From Rhodopseudomonas pseudopalustris (lineage in GTDB: Bacteria; Pseudomonadota; Alphaproteobacteria; Rhizobiales; Xanthobacteraceae), in NCBI RefSeq assembly GCF_900110435.1, contig NZ_FODT01000006.1, positions 186,001-250,000 of the forward strand: a stretch of 64,000 bases of DNA. The letters run 5' to 3'. This document shows positions 50,101 to 57,634 of this stretch, one piece after another. Below the pieces are notes generated by a model, which saw nothing but the letters and a program-made list of their open reading frames with translations, was not told the origin of the DNA and ran no database searches. Positions within the stretch are counted from its first letter, which is position 1. Each line of letters starts with the position of its first letter. The position numbers were made by a program, and so were the translations under genes.

Positions 50101-50553
50101 CGCTACTACGTGCAGGCGGCCGATCGCGGCAACGCCAAGGCGATGCACAATCTCGCCGTGCTCGACGCCGACGGCGGCTCGAAGGGCGCGAACTACAAGA
50201 CCGCGGCGGAGTGGTTCAGGAAAGCCGCCGAGCGCGGCGTCGCCGACAGCCAGTTCAACCTCGGAATCCTGTATGCACGAGGCATCGGCGTCGAACAGAA
50301 CCTCGCCGAATCGTTCAAATGGTTCAGCCTCGCGGCGGCGCAGGGCGACTCCGACTCCGCCCGCAAACGCGACGACGTCGCCAAGCGGCTCGATCCGCAA
50401 TCGCTGTCGGCGGCCAAACTCGCGATCCAGACGTTTGTCGTCGAGTCGCAGCCCGACGACGCCGTCAAGGTTGCAGCGCCCGCCGGTGGCTGGGACGCCC
50501 AATCCCCGGCGGCGGCGATCAGTCCTGCGACCAGCAAGCGCGCGGCGCGCTAA
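47152..50553 (+). CDS. PodJ-like polar protein with Sel1 repeats
   Basis: 1133 residues. A short conserved head (VSWSVEGIEPSVRERAEAAA) is followed by a long cytoplasmic coiled-coil region (about 60-620, many Leu/Glu heptads), Ala/Pro-rich linkers, one membrane helix (about 770-792, LLVGASVVVIVLGTFKMAM), an acidic DEDEDEDD and Pro-rich stretch, then about four Sel1-like repeats (about 910-1065). The layout follows PodJ, the polar organelle scaffold of Caulobacter and relatives. A peptidoglycan-binding domain is not obvious at the C-terminus (RLDPQSLSAAKLAIQTF... then GGWD). Confidence 0.8.
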   Translation: MNRVSWSVEGIEPSVRERAEAAAKRAGMSLADWINGQLGDTAPQTLVQSQPCSAAEAEHQPIRAALAENSATEVAEIHQRLDSIARQIDQMSRPPVRNEPGVARQLNDAISRLDARLARITEPKVSTTAAATVPATASATVPAAAPPAAATARTAPLQHAPLQTPTERVERAAAQVYHASPPLDPNALDLAIAEIAARQNELDSTVNRVAPRQAPPIVPAMAPLPVRTGPDFSSLEQQLLKITSQIDALQRPDVIEQSIAAFRADLAEIRQTITEAMPRKAIESLESEIKSLSRRLDETRSNGSDASVIAGIERALGEIHDALRSLTPAEQLAGFDEAIRNLGGKIDMIVRNSDDPGTMQQLEKAIGALRSIVSNVASNEALAQLSDNVHTLADKVDQLTRVDHHSDSFAALENRISALTAALESRERPVAADSSEQLEGAVRALSERLDQLPVGNDSSSAFAHLEQRVSYLLERMETAATPRGSGDFGRVEEGLQDILRMLERQQENFHRLADIERPAPPPAFDPGVVEALKREVSDMRFSQSETGRHTQDSLEAVHNTLGHVVDRLAMIEGDLRAARAAPQPAPEPARPLPVTTQPAVSPQVSLPPRPEMPNPAAATAFSAAPREFAPAQPAPVPAPAPAPRAIQDILDPAASRAAAGPSTEPQISSPRAAINPALPPDHPLEPGSRPPARVTSPSERIAASESAINELGGAKPEPASSSNFIAAARRAAQAAASATGHSTDKSKGDGKAGPTPGKAGPGSTIGSKIRSLLVGASVVVIVLGTFKMAMNLLDGGQPVPAASLSEPAPQGIAPSDEDEDEDDTPPAASAPSAPAPSMTSPTPINRQSLFAPQQPPAAAPAPAAPAPAVSPATAPADITGTIPAPQAGAGMGAAGKIAIPAGETLPDAIGGPVLRKAALKGDAAAAFEIGNRYADGKGIAANFEEAAKWYGRAAQAGIVPAMFRMGTLNEKGLGLKKDLETARRYYVQAADRGNAKAMHNLAVLDADGGSKGANYKTAAEWFRKAAERGVADSQFNLGILYARGIGVEQNLAESFKWFSLAAAQGDSDSARKRDDVAKRLDPQSLSAAKLAIQTFVVESQPDDAVKVAAPAGGWDAQSPAAAISPATSKRAAR
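47535..47595. repeat. 12-bp in-frame tandem repeats in the PodJ-like linker
   Basis: Units such as GCGACAGTTCCT, GCGACGGCTTCC, GCGACGGTTCCT and GCGGCGGCTCCC follow each other, coding an Ala/Thr/Val/Pro linker (ATVPATASATVP). Length variation between strains is expected. Confidence 0.75.
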
Positions 50554-50719
50554 GCCTATCGTTCACCACGCCGAAGGCGACGCGACCGCCGGGCTGAAAA
50601 AACTCCGGCCATCGCGGATTCTTTAATCACTGCTCAGGTCGATTTCGGTTATTCAGGATTGCCCGGATCGCTGCGATCCGCGCTTTCAGCCACAGCGACG
50701 AACTCCGAAGCGACCGCGC

Positions 50720-51643
50720 GTGCAGCTTTATCTTCCGATCGCAGACCTTCCGGTCAACGTCCTGCTGATCCTGGCGATGGGCGCTGCGGTCGGGTTCGTG
50801 TCCGGCATGTTCGGGATCGGCGGCGGCTTCCTGATGACGCCGCTGCTGATCTTCATCGGGATCTCGCCCGCCGTGGCGGTCGCCTCGGTCACCAGCCACA
50901 TGGCCGCCTCATCGTTCTCCGGGGCGCTGTCGTACTGGCGACGCCGCGCGATCGATCCGATGCTGGCTTTTGTGCTGCTCTGCGGCGGCATCGCCGGCAC
51001 CGCTGTGGGCGTCTGGTTCTTCGTGCTGATGCGCTCGGTCGGCCAGCTCGATCTGATGATCGCGCTGTCCTATGTCGTGTTGCTGACGGCGGTCGGCGGG
51101 CTGATGGTTTATGAAGGGTTGCGCGCGATCCTGCGCACGCGCCGCGGCGAGGTCGCGCTGAGCGGCCGCACCGGCAACCGCAACTGGATTCACGCGCTGC
51201 CGCTCAAGGTCCGGTTCAAGCGCTCCAAGATGTATCTGTCGGTGATCCCGGTTGCGGCGATCGGCCTGCTGATCGGCTTCATCGGCGCGGTGATGGGGGT
51301 CGGCGGCGGCTTCATCCTGGTGCCGATGCTGATCTATCTGCTCCGGGTGCCGACCAGCATGGTGGTCGGCACATCGATGGTGCTGACGCTGGTGACGATG
51401 CTGGTCGCCACCGTGCTGCACGCCGCCACCAACCACCTGGTCGACGCGGTGCTGGCGCTGATCCTGATGGTCGGCGGCGTCACCGGCGCGCAATTCGGCG
51501 CCCGCGCCGGCCAGCGGATCCGCGGCGAGCAGCTCCGGCTGCTGCTGGGCCTGCTGGTGCTCGCGGTGGGCATCCGCTTCGCTATCGAGCTCGGCATCCG
51601 CCCCGCCGAGTTGTTTACGATCCGTGAAACCGGGCCGAGCTGA
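50720..51643 (+). CDS. TauE/SafE-family anion exporter
   Basis: 307 residues from a GTG. About eight helices; the duplicated family motif is seen as GFVSGMFGIGGGFLMTPLL and GFIGAVMGVGGGFILVPML. Members export sulphite, sulphoacetate or related organosulphur anions. The next gene overlaps its stop by one base (TGATG) and encodes a TIGR02186 protein, its usual alphaproteobacterial partner. Confidence 0.9.
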   Translation: MQLYLPIADLPVNVLLILAMGAAVGFVSGMFGIGGGFLMTPLLIFIGISPAVAVASVTSHMAASSFSGALSYWRRRAIDPMLAFVLLCGGIAGTAVGVWFFVLMRSVGQLDLMIALSYVVLLTAVGGLMVYEGLRAILRTRRGEVALSGRTGNRNWIHALPLKVRFKRSKMYLSVIPVAAIGLLIGFIGAVMGVGGGFILVPMLIYLLRVPTSMVVGTSMVLTLVTMLVATVLHAATNHLVDAVLALILMVGGVTGAQFGARAGQRIRGEQLRLLLGLLVLAVGIRFAIELGIRPAELFTIRETGPS

Positions 51644-52434
51644 TGACGCGCCGCGCTGCATCAGCCTTGGCGATCGTCGCCACCGCGCTGCTCGGGCTCG
51701 CATTTGCCGGCCCGGCGCAGGCCGAAAAGCTGATCGTCTCCGTCTCAAATGCGCGGGTGATGGTGACGCCGAACTACTCAGGCGGAGAGCTGGTGCTGTT
51801 CGGTTCGGTCGAGCGGGACAATCCGGCGCCGCCCGAGCAGTTCCCCTACGACCTGGTGGTCACCGTCATCGGCCCGCGGTCCGACATGGTGACTCGGCGC
51901 AAGGAGCGGAAGTTCGGGATCTGGATCAACATGGATTCACGGCAGTTCCTGATGGTGCCGAGCTATCTTGCGGTGTTCTCCAACCGGCCGATCGAGGCGA
52001 TCGCAGCGGCCGACGTCCGGCGGCGGCAGCAACTCGGCATTACCCACACGCTGCTGACGCAGCGGATCGGCACCGACTATGCCGATGTCGTCGCCGATGA
52101 TCAGTTTCGCACCGCCTTCGTCCGGCTCCGCGAGGAGCGCGGTCTGTATGACGAGGATCCTGCGGCAGTGAAGTTTCTGACCCCGACGCTGTTCCGCACC
52201 GGCATCCCGCTGCCGGCGGAGGTGCCGATCGGCAGCTACGAGGTGCACATCAAGCTGTTCGGCAATGGCGAGCTGCTGACGCAGACCGAGACCTCGTTCG
52301 AAATCGCCAAGGTCGGCTTCGAACAATTCGTCGCCAACGCCGCGAAACAGCACGGCATCATCTACGGGTTGCTGACCGCGCTGATGGCGCTGGCGACCGG
52401 GTGGATGGCGTCGATCGTATTCCGGCGGGATTGA
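51643..52434 (+). CDS. TIGR02186 family exported membrane-anchored protein
   Basis: 263 residues. A signal peptide (SALAIVATALLGLAFAGPAQAE) precedes a periplasmic beta-rich domain that starts LIVSVSNARVMVTPNYSGGELVLFG, and a C-terminal membrane helix (IYGLLTALMALATGWMASIVF) ends it. The family (alphaproteobacterial TM protein) is found beside TauE-type exporters; its role is unknown, perhaps an accessory of transport. Its start overlaps the exporter's stop codon. Confidence 0.88.
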   Translation: MTRRAASALAIVATALLGLAFAGPAQAEKLIVSVSNARVMVTPNYSGGELVLFGSVERDNPAPPEQFPYDLVVTVIGPRSDMVTRRKERKFGIWINMDSRQFLMVPSYLAVFSNRPIEAIAAADVRRRQQLGITHTLLTQRIGTDYADVVADDQFRTAFVRLREERGLYDEDPAAVKFLTPTLFRTGIPLPAEVPIGSYEVHIKLFGNGELLTQTETSFEIAKVGFEQFVANAAKQHGIIYGLLTALMALATGWMASIVFRRD

Positions 52435-52437
52435 TCC

Positions 52438-52485
52438 AGAAAGTGGACGCCGGCTTTCAGAAAAGATCATTCCGAATCAAGAAGT
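52438..52485. repeat. Dispersed intergenic repeat (copy 3, partial and diverged)
   Basis: GAAAGTGGACGCCGGCTTTC and GAAAAGATCATTCCGAATCA share the core of the repeats at 1338 and 17938, with several changes. Confidence 0.6.
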
Positions 52486-52513
52486 TAGGCTGATTCAATC
52501 AGACCACGAAACT

Positions 52514-53239
52514 CTAGACGCAGCGCGAAGCGGCGATGGCGTGCAGCCGGTGGTCGCCGAGCACATGCGCCATGAAGGCGGCGCTGCCGAACAGCCTGGC
52601 AAAGGCCGCGTCCCGAATGTTGAGCCCGCCCGCATAGGCGCCGAACGCCGGCATCACCACGCGCCCGCCGTCGCCGGCAAAACAGCGCCGCTCGACGCTG
52701 CGGCCGCGGCGGCTGACGCGGGCCTTGGGATGCAGATGTCCCGCAATCTCGCCATGCGCCCCGGTCGGCTCGTGCCGGAACACGACGCCGCCGAGCGCGA
52801 CCTCTTCGGCGACGCAACCGCCGAGATCGGCGGGCAGCGCCGGATCGTGGTTGCCGGCGATCCAGATCCAGTCGCGCCCCACCTGCAGCGCGGTCAGTAT
52901 ATCGCGATTGGCGTTGGACAGCCGGCCATGCGCGTCGCGATCATGAAAGCTGTCTCCGAGTGCGATCACGGTTTTCGGATCGAAGCGCGCGATCACCGCA
53001 CCAAGCCGGCCGAGCGTTGCGACGGTGTCGTAAGGCGGCAGCAGCACGCCGCGCATCGCGAAGCTCGAGCCTTTTTCGAGATGCAGGTCGGAGACCACCA
53101 GCAGCCGCTCGTCCGGCCAGTACAGCGCGCCCGAGAGATCCGCGATCAGCGTGACGTCGGCGACGGCGACGGTCTGCTCCTCTCCCCCTTGCGGGGAGGG
53201 AGTGAGAAGGCAACCCGTTCTGTCGCGCTTCACCGGCAT
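52514..53239 (-). CDS. pdeM: Ligase-associated DNA damage response endonuclease PdeM
   Basis: 241 residues, calcineurin-like phosphoesterase. Metal-binding motifs are VVSDLHLEKGSSFA, LGDSFHD, AGNHDP and AGHLHPKA. In other bacteria it works with the helicase, exonuclease and ATP-dependent ligase of the same cassette. The N-terminal 22 residues (CLLTPSPQGGEE) are encoded by a half palindromic element at 53180-53205 and are unlike the family. The helicase gene ends 32 bp upstream on the same strand. Confidence 0.9.
   Translation of the reverse strand: MPVKRDRTGCLLTPSPQGGEEQTVAVADVTLIADLSGALYWPDERLLVVSDLHLEKGSSFAMRGVLLPPYDTVATLGRLGAVIARFDPKTVIALGDSFHDRDAHGRLSNANRDILTALQVGRDWIWIAGNHDPALPADLGGCVAEEVALGGVVFRHEPTGAHGEIAGHLHPKARVSRRGRSVERRCFAGDGGRVVMPAFGAYAGGLNIRDAAFARLFGSAAFMAHVLGDHRLHAIAASRCV
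53180..53205. repeat. Half palindromic element at the 5' end of pdeM
   Basis: CTCCCCCTTGCGGGGAG, one arm of the CTCTCCCGC-type element, lying within the first 22 codons of pdeM. Confidence 0.75.
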
Positions 53240-53244
53240 CGCCC

Positions 53245-53280
53245 TGTCTCGGTTAGGACCGTTTGTCTCGGTTAGGACCG
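53245..53280. repeat. 19-bp-period tandem duplication, helicase / pdeM junction
   Basis: TGTCTCGGTTAGGACCG occurs twice (53245-53261 and 53264-53280) with a 19-bp period, spanning the gap between the helicase stop and the pdeM start. Confidence 0.93.
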
Positions 53281-55914
53281 GCGCGTCGCCTCGCGCACCA
53301 GTTCCTCGGCGGCTTCGGCGAGCAGTTCATCGGAGGCCTCGCCGTACACGGCTTCGCGGCCGATTTCCAGCATCACCGGCACCGCCAAAGGCGACACCCG
53401 ATCGAGTTCCTTGTGGACGATGCGCCCCTTGATTCGGGTCAGCATATCACTGAGGCGGCGCAGATCGAGCAAACCTGTGGCGGCGTCAGCGCGCGCGGCG
53501 CGCAGCAGCACGTGATCGGGCTGGTGCTTGTTGAGAACGTCGTAGACCAGATCGGTCGAGAACAGCACCTGCCGCCGCGACTTCTCCTCGCCGGCGAAAC
53601 GCCGCGCGATCAGGCCCGAAATGATCGCACAGCTCCGAAAGGTGCGCTTCATCAGCGCCGATTCGGCGAGCCAAGCTTCGAGATCGTCGCCGAGCATGTC
53701 GGGATCGAACAGCGCGTCGAGATCGAGCCGGCCCTGCCGGATCATCTGCGACATGTCGCCGAGCCCCCAGACTGCGAGCGCGTATTCATTGGCGACGAAG
53801 CCAAGCGGGCGGGCGCGGCTGCGCTCCAGCCGCCGGGTCAGCAACATGCCGAGCGTCTGATGCGCGAGCCGCCCTTCGAACGGATAGCAGACCAGATAGT
53901 ATTTGGCAGCGCGTGGAAACGTCTCGACCACGAGCTCGCGCCGACCAGGCACGCGCGACGCCTTGCTCTGCAGCGCCAGCCAGTCGCGCACCTGGTCGGG
54001 CAATCCCTGCCATGCGCGGCGATCATCGAGCAGGCCGCGCACCCGCTCGGCCAGATAGGTCGACAGCGGAAACTTGCCGCCCATATAGGACGGCACCCGC
54101 GCGTCCTTGTCGGCGGCGCGCGAGACATAGACCTGATCCTCCATCATCGCCTCGTAGCGCACCACCTCGCCGCCGAACACGAACGTATCACCCGGCGTCA
54201 GCCCCTCGATGAAGTACTCCTCGATCTGGCCGAGCATCCGGCCGCCGCGCGCGATCGCGCCGGTGGCGCCGGTGCCGGAACTACGCGACGACCGCACCAG
54301 CTTCACCTTCAGCATCGCCTCTTCGACGATGGTGCCGACATTGAGACGATAGCCCTGCCGCACCTTCGGATTGGCGACCCGCCATCGGCCCTGCTTGTCC
54401 GGCTTGATGCGGGCGAAGCGCTCGTAGCTCTTCAGCGCGTAGCCGCCGGTGGCGACGAAATCGAGCGTGTCGTCGAAATCGGCGCGGGTGAGATCGGCGT
54501 AGGGCGCGGCGCTTCTCACCTCGCTATAAAGATCGTTCGCAAAGAACGGCTCGCCGCAGGCGCAGCCAAGGATGTGCTGGGCGAGCACGTCGAGCGCGCC
54601 CTTGCGCTGCGGCGGCGTATCCTGCGCATTCTCCGCGACCGCGTCGATCGCAGCCGCGCATTCCAGCACCTCGAAGCGATTGGCCGGCACCAGCACCGCG
54701 CGCGACGCCTCGTCGATACGGTGATTGGCGCGGCCGATCCGCTGCATCAGCCGCGAGGCGCCCTTCGGCGCGCCGACATTGATCACGAGATCGATATCGC
54801 CCCAGTCGATGCCGAGATCGAGCGACGAGGTACACACCACGCCGCGCAGTTTGCCGGCCGCCATCGCGTCCTCGACGCGGCGGCGCTGTGCGACGTCGAG
54901 CGAGCCGTGATGCAGCGCGATCGCCAGATTATCGTCGTTCATGCGCCAGAGTTCCTGGAACAGCATCTCGGCCTGGCTGCGGGTGTTGACGAATATTAGC
55001 GTGGTCTTGTTGCCCTTGATGAGATCGTAGATTTCGCCGAGCGCGTGGCGCGCCGAATGGCCGGCCCAGGGCAGCCGCTCCTTGGTATCGAGCATCTCGA
55101 CGATCGGCTGAACCGCGCCCCCGGCGACCACGATGTCGGCCCTTGCTTCTCCCTCCCCCCTTGCGGGGGAGGGTCGGGGGTAAGCCGCGGGCTCGGCGCT
55201 TGTGGCCTCCCCCTCACCCGGCAGCCCTCGGCTGCCATCCTCTCCCACAAGGGGAGAGGGTGAAACGGGCTGCGGCACCAGGAAGCGCGCGAGTTCGTCC
55301 GGATCGGCGACCGTCGCCGACAGTCCGGTGGCGCGAAGGTCAGGGGCGATCCGCCACAGCCGCGCCAGCCCGAGCGAGAGCAGATCGCCGCGCTTGGACG
55401 TCACCAGCGCATGCAGCTCGTCGAGCACGATGCGCTGCAGCGATGAAAACAGATACGGCGCGTCGTCGGAGGCGAGCAGCAGCGCGAGCTGCTCCGGCGT
55501 GGTCAGCAGAATATCCGGTGGATATTTGCGTTGCCGCGTCCGCCGCGACACCGGGGTGTCGCCGGTGCGGGTCTCGACCCGGATCGGCAGATTCATTTGC
55601 GCGATCGGCGCCTCGAGATTGCGAGCGATGTCGACGGCGAGCGCCTTCAGCGGGGAGATGTAGAGGGTGTGAAGGCCCCTGCCCTCCGGCCCCGCCCGCA
55701 GTGAGGTCTCGGCCAGCTCCACCAGCGTCGGCAGGAAGCCGGCCAAGGTCTTGCCCGCGCCGGTCGGCGCGATCAGCAGCGCCGAACGTTGCGCGCGGGC
55801 CTTTTCGAGCAGTTCGAGCTGATGCGCGCGCGGCGACCAGCCGCGTGCGGCAAACCAATGCCTGAACCGGTCGGGCAGCAAATCAGGGGGCACGTCGGAA
55901 TCGGCGATGATCAC
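53272..55914 (-). CDS. Ligase-associated DEXH-box helicase (Lhr-like)
   Basis: About 880 residues from a GTG at 55914; the frame opens to 56016. RecA1 has Walker A APTGAGKT and VLDELHALV (DELH). RecA2 has FVNTRSQAEMLFQ, and QRIGRANHRIDEASRA for motif VI. A Lhr-type winged helix and C-terminal domain follow. It is the 3'-5' helicase of the ligase-associated repair cassette. An in-frame palindromic element adds about 37 residues (VSPSPLVGEDGS... to ...PSPARGEGEA) between the first helicase domain and the rest. Confidence 0.9.
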   Translation of the reverse strand: MIIADSDVPPDLLPDRFRHWFAARGWSPRAHQLELLEKARAQRSALLIAPTGAGKTLAGFLPTLVELAETSLRAGPEGRGLHTLYISPLKALAVDIARNLEAPIAQMNLPIRVETRTGDTPVSRRTRQRKYPPDILLTTPEQLALLLASDDAPYLFSSLQRIVLDELHALVTSKRGDLLSLGLARLWRIAPDLRATGLSATVADPDELARFLVPQPVSPSPLVGEDGSRGLPGEGEATSAEPAAYPRPSPARGEGEARADIVVAGGAVQPIVEMLDTKERLPWAGHSARHALGEIYDLIKGNKTTLIFVNTRSQAEMLFQELWRMNDDNLAIALHHGSLDVAQRRRVEDAMAAGKLRGVVCTSSLDLGIDWGDIDLVINVGAPKGASRLMQRIGRANHRIDEASRAVLVPANRFEVLECAAAIDAVAENAQDTPPQRKGALDVLAQHILGCACGEPFFANDLYSEVRSAAPYADLTRADFDDTLDFVATGGYALKSYERFARIKPDKQGRWRVANPKVRQGYRLNVGTIVEEAMLKVKLVRSSRSSGTGATGAIARGGRMLGQIEEYFIEGLTPGDTFVFGGEVVRYEAMMEDQVYVSRAADKDARVPSYMGGKFPLSTYLAERVRGLLDDRRAWQGLPDQVRDWLALQSKASRVPGRRELVVETFPRAAKYYLVCYPFEGRLAHQTLGMLLTRRLERSRARPLGFVANEYALAVWGLGDMSQMIRQGRLDLDALFDPDMLGDDLEAWLAESALMKRTFRSCAIISGLIARRFAGEEKSRRQVLFSTDLVYDVLNKHQPDHVLLRAARADAATGLLDLRRLSDMLTRIKGRIVHKELDRVSPLAVPVMLEIGREAVYGEASDELLAEAAEELVREATRRS
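55151..55260. repeat. Palindromic element inside the helicase gene
   Basis: CCCTCCCCC...GGGGGAGGG hairpin at one end and CCTCTCCCACAAGGGGAGAG at the other, with CCCTCACCCGGCAGCC between. It keeps the helicase frame open, adding about 37 codons at a loop just before IVVAGGAVQPIVEML. Confidence 0.9.
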
Positions 55915-56067
55915 CCGGCGAAGGTAGGCATTCGCGCCTTCGGAATCGAGATCGTCCCGACGCAAGTCGCCCGCGCAGGCCGCCATCTCCGGCGCGCAGC
56001 GCCCGGAAACGCACAACGCCCGCCGGGCGGCGGGCGCTGCACGAGCATGTGCTCGACAAAGTCGTCG

Positions 56068-57288
56068 TTATTCGGTGACCGGCTTGTCGGAGATGTCCCA
56101 GTCCTTGCCGTTGAAGGTCGAGATGTAGAGGGTCTTCATCGGCGTGTAGTCGTCCGACGTGTAGCTGTATTCGATGCCGTCGAGGAAATACGGCGAGTGG
56201 AAGCCCTTCAGCGAGGTCGCCTGCTTCAGCACGTTCTCGCGGGTGAGGTTGTCGCCACAGCGGCGCAGGATCTCGGCCATCGTCACCACCTGGCCGTAGC
56301 CGGCGTAGGCGATGGTGTTGTCCTTGTCGACGTTCGGCAGATACTTCTGGCGGAACTCCTCGAACGCCTTGACGTCCGGATCGTTCTCAAATCGCGGCAC
56401 ACCGACCTCCTTGGAGTAGCGGATCGCGACGATACCGGTCGCATTCTCGATGCCGGCGGCGTTGAGAATCGAACGGCCGGTCGAGCCCGCCGACAACAAC
56501 TGCAGCGGCTTCCAGCCGAGCTCGGCCACCTTGCGGATCGACTGCGACGTCGCCTTGCCGGTGGTGATGTTGTAGAACACGTCGGCGCCGGACTTCGACA
56601 GGTTGATCATCTGCGAATCGATGGTCGGCTCGGTCAGGTCGTAGCTGGCCTCGGCGACCACCTTGGCCCTGCCGCCGGCTTCTTCCAGAACCTTCTTGAA
56701 CGGTCCGAGGAAGTCACGACCGAAATCGTCGTTCTGGTAGAGAATCGCGATCTTGGCGTCGGGCTTCACGCTCACGACGTGTTTGGCGAGGATGCGGGCC
56801 TCGGTGGGGTACAGCGGCAGGCCCGCCATGGTCCATTTGAAATTCTTCGGGTCGTTCCACTTCGACGCACCGGTGTTCAGCAGAAGCTGCGGGACCTTTT
56901 TGCTGTTGAGGTATTTGTGCACAGCGGTCTGCGGCGCGGTGCCGAGCGAGCCATACAGCGCCAGCACCTCTTCCTGCTCGACCAGCCGGCGGGTCGCCTC
57001 CACCGCCTTCGGGGAGCTGTAGGAATCGTCCAGGGTCAGGAACTTCACCTTGCGCCCGTTGATGCCGCCCTTCTCGTTCAGCATCTGAAAATAGGCTTCG
57101 CCGACGCGGCCGAGCACGCCGTACAGCGAACCCGGACCGGAATGCGGAACAGTCTGGCCAATCTTGATTTCGGTATCGCTGGCGCCGGGATCGCACTTCT
57201 TCTCCGCCGCAGCCACCGATGTGGCGGCGAGCAAAACCGCGGCGAAAGCGCCTGCGGATGTGAAGACGGAAGTGGAGCGCAGATTCAT
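56068..57288 (-). CDS. Branched-chain amino acid ABC transporter binding protein
   Basis: 406 residues, LivJ/HAAT-type periplasmic binding protein. The signal peptide (FTSAGAFAAVLLAATSVAAAE) is followed by IKIGQTVPHSGPGSLYG, the ligand loop GSLGTAPQTAVHKYL, and the two-lobe pattern to the end. In related genomes such proteins bind amino acids, short-chain amides or aromatic acids, so the ligand is open. No permease or ATPase genes are adjacent: an orphan binding protein, lying within the split repair cassette. Confidence 0.9.
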   Translation of the reverse strand: MNLRSTSVFTSAGAFAAVLLAATSVAAAEKKCDPGASDTEIKIGQTVPHSGPGSLYGVLGRVGEAYFQMLNEKGGINGRKVKFLTLDDSYSSPKAVEATRRLVEQEEVLALYGSLGTAPQTAVHKYLNSKKVPQLLLNTGASKWNDPKNFKWTMAGLPLYPTEARILAKHVVSVKPDAKIAILYQNDDFGRDFLGPFKKVLEEAGGRAKVVAEASYDLTEPTIDSQMINLSKSGADVFYNITTGKATSQSIRKVAELGWKPLQLLSAGSTGRSILNAAGIENATGIVAIRYSKEVGVPRFENDPDVKAFEEFRQKYLPNVDKDNTIAYAGYGQVVTMAEILRRCGDNLTRENVLKQATSLKGFHSPYFLDGIEYSYTSDDYTPMKTLYISTFNGKDWDISDKPVTE

Positions 57289-57634
57289 CGAGTTTCCTCC
57301 TCTAATGTGCCGGTTCGCTCGCGCGTCCGGTTCTCGTTCTGCCGCAACGCATGTCCCTTTTGCGGCGGCGCCATCCTGTTCGGAACACCTCCAGATCGCA
57401 ACCCCGGATGCGCCAAATTTACCGCCCTGCGGGAGAAGCGCGAGAATCTGGCGACATTATCCAGCGACTTGTAGCCGCAGCCCTCGTCCGGGTTCCGCCC
57501 CCTGCAAATTCGGACGGTTAATCAATTGTTTACGGGCCGAGCAACGGGCGATTTTGGGCAGGTGTGGCTGCGCGGGTACAGCTGCTTGCCGCGATCGGCG
57601 GTAAATTACACGCGATTTTCAGGAAGGTACCCGC
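57289..57634. other. Divergent intergenic region, binding protein / two-barrel OMP
   Basis: 346 bp with promoters for both genes. A likely -35/-10 zone for the OMP lies at 57515-57560 (GGTTAATCAATTGTTTACGG). No gene is supported; no strong palindrome was seen. Confidence 0.5.
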
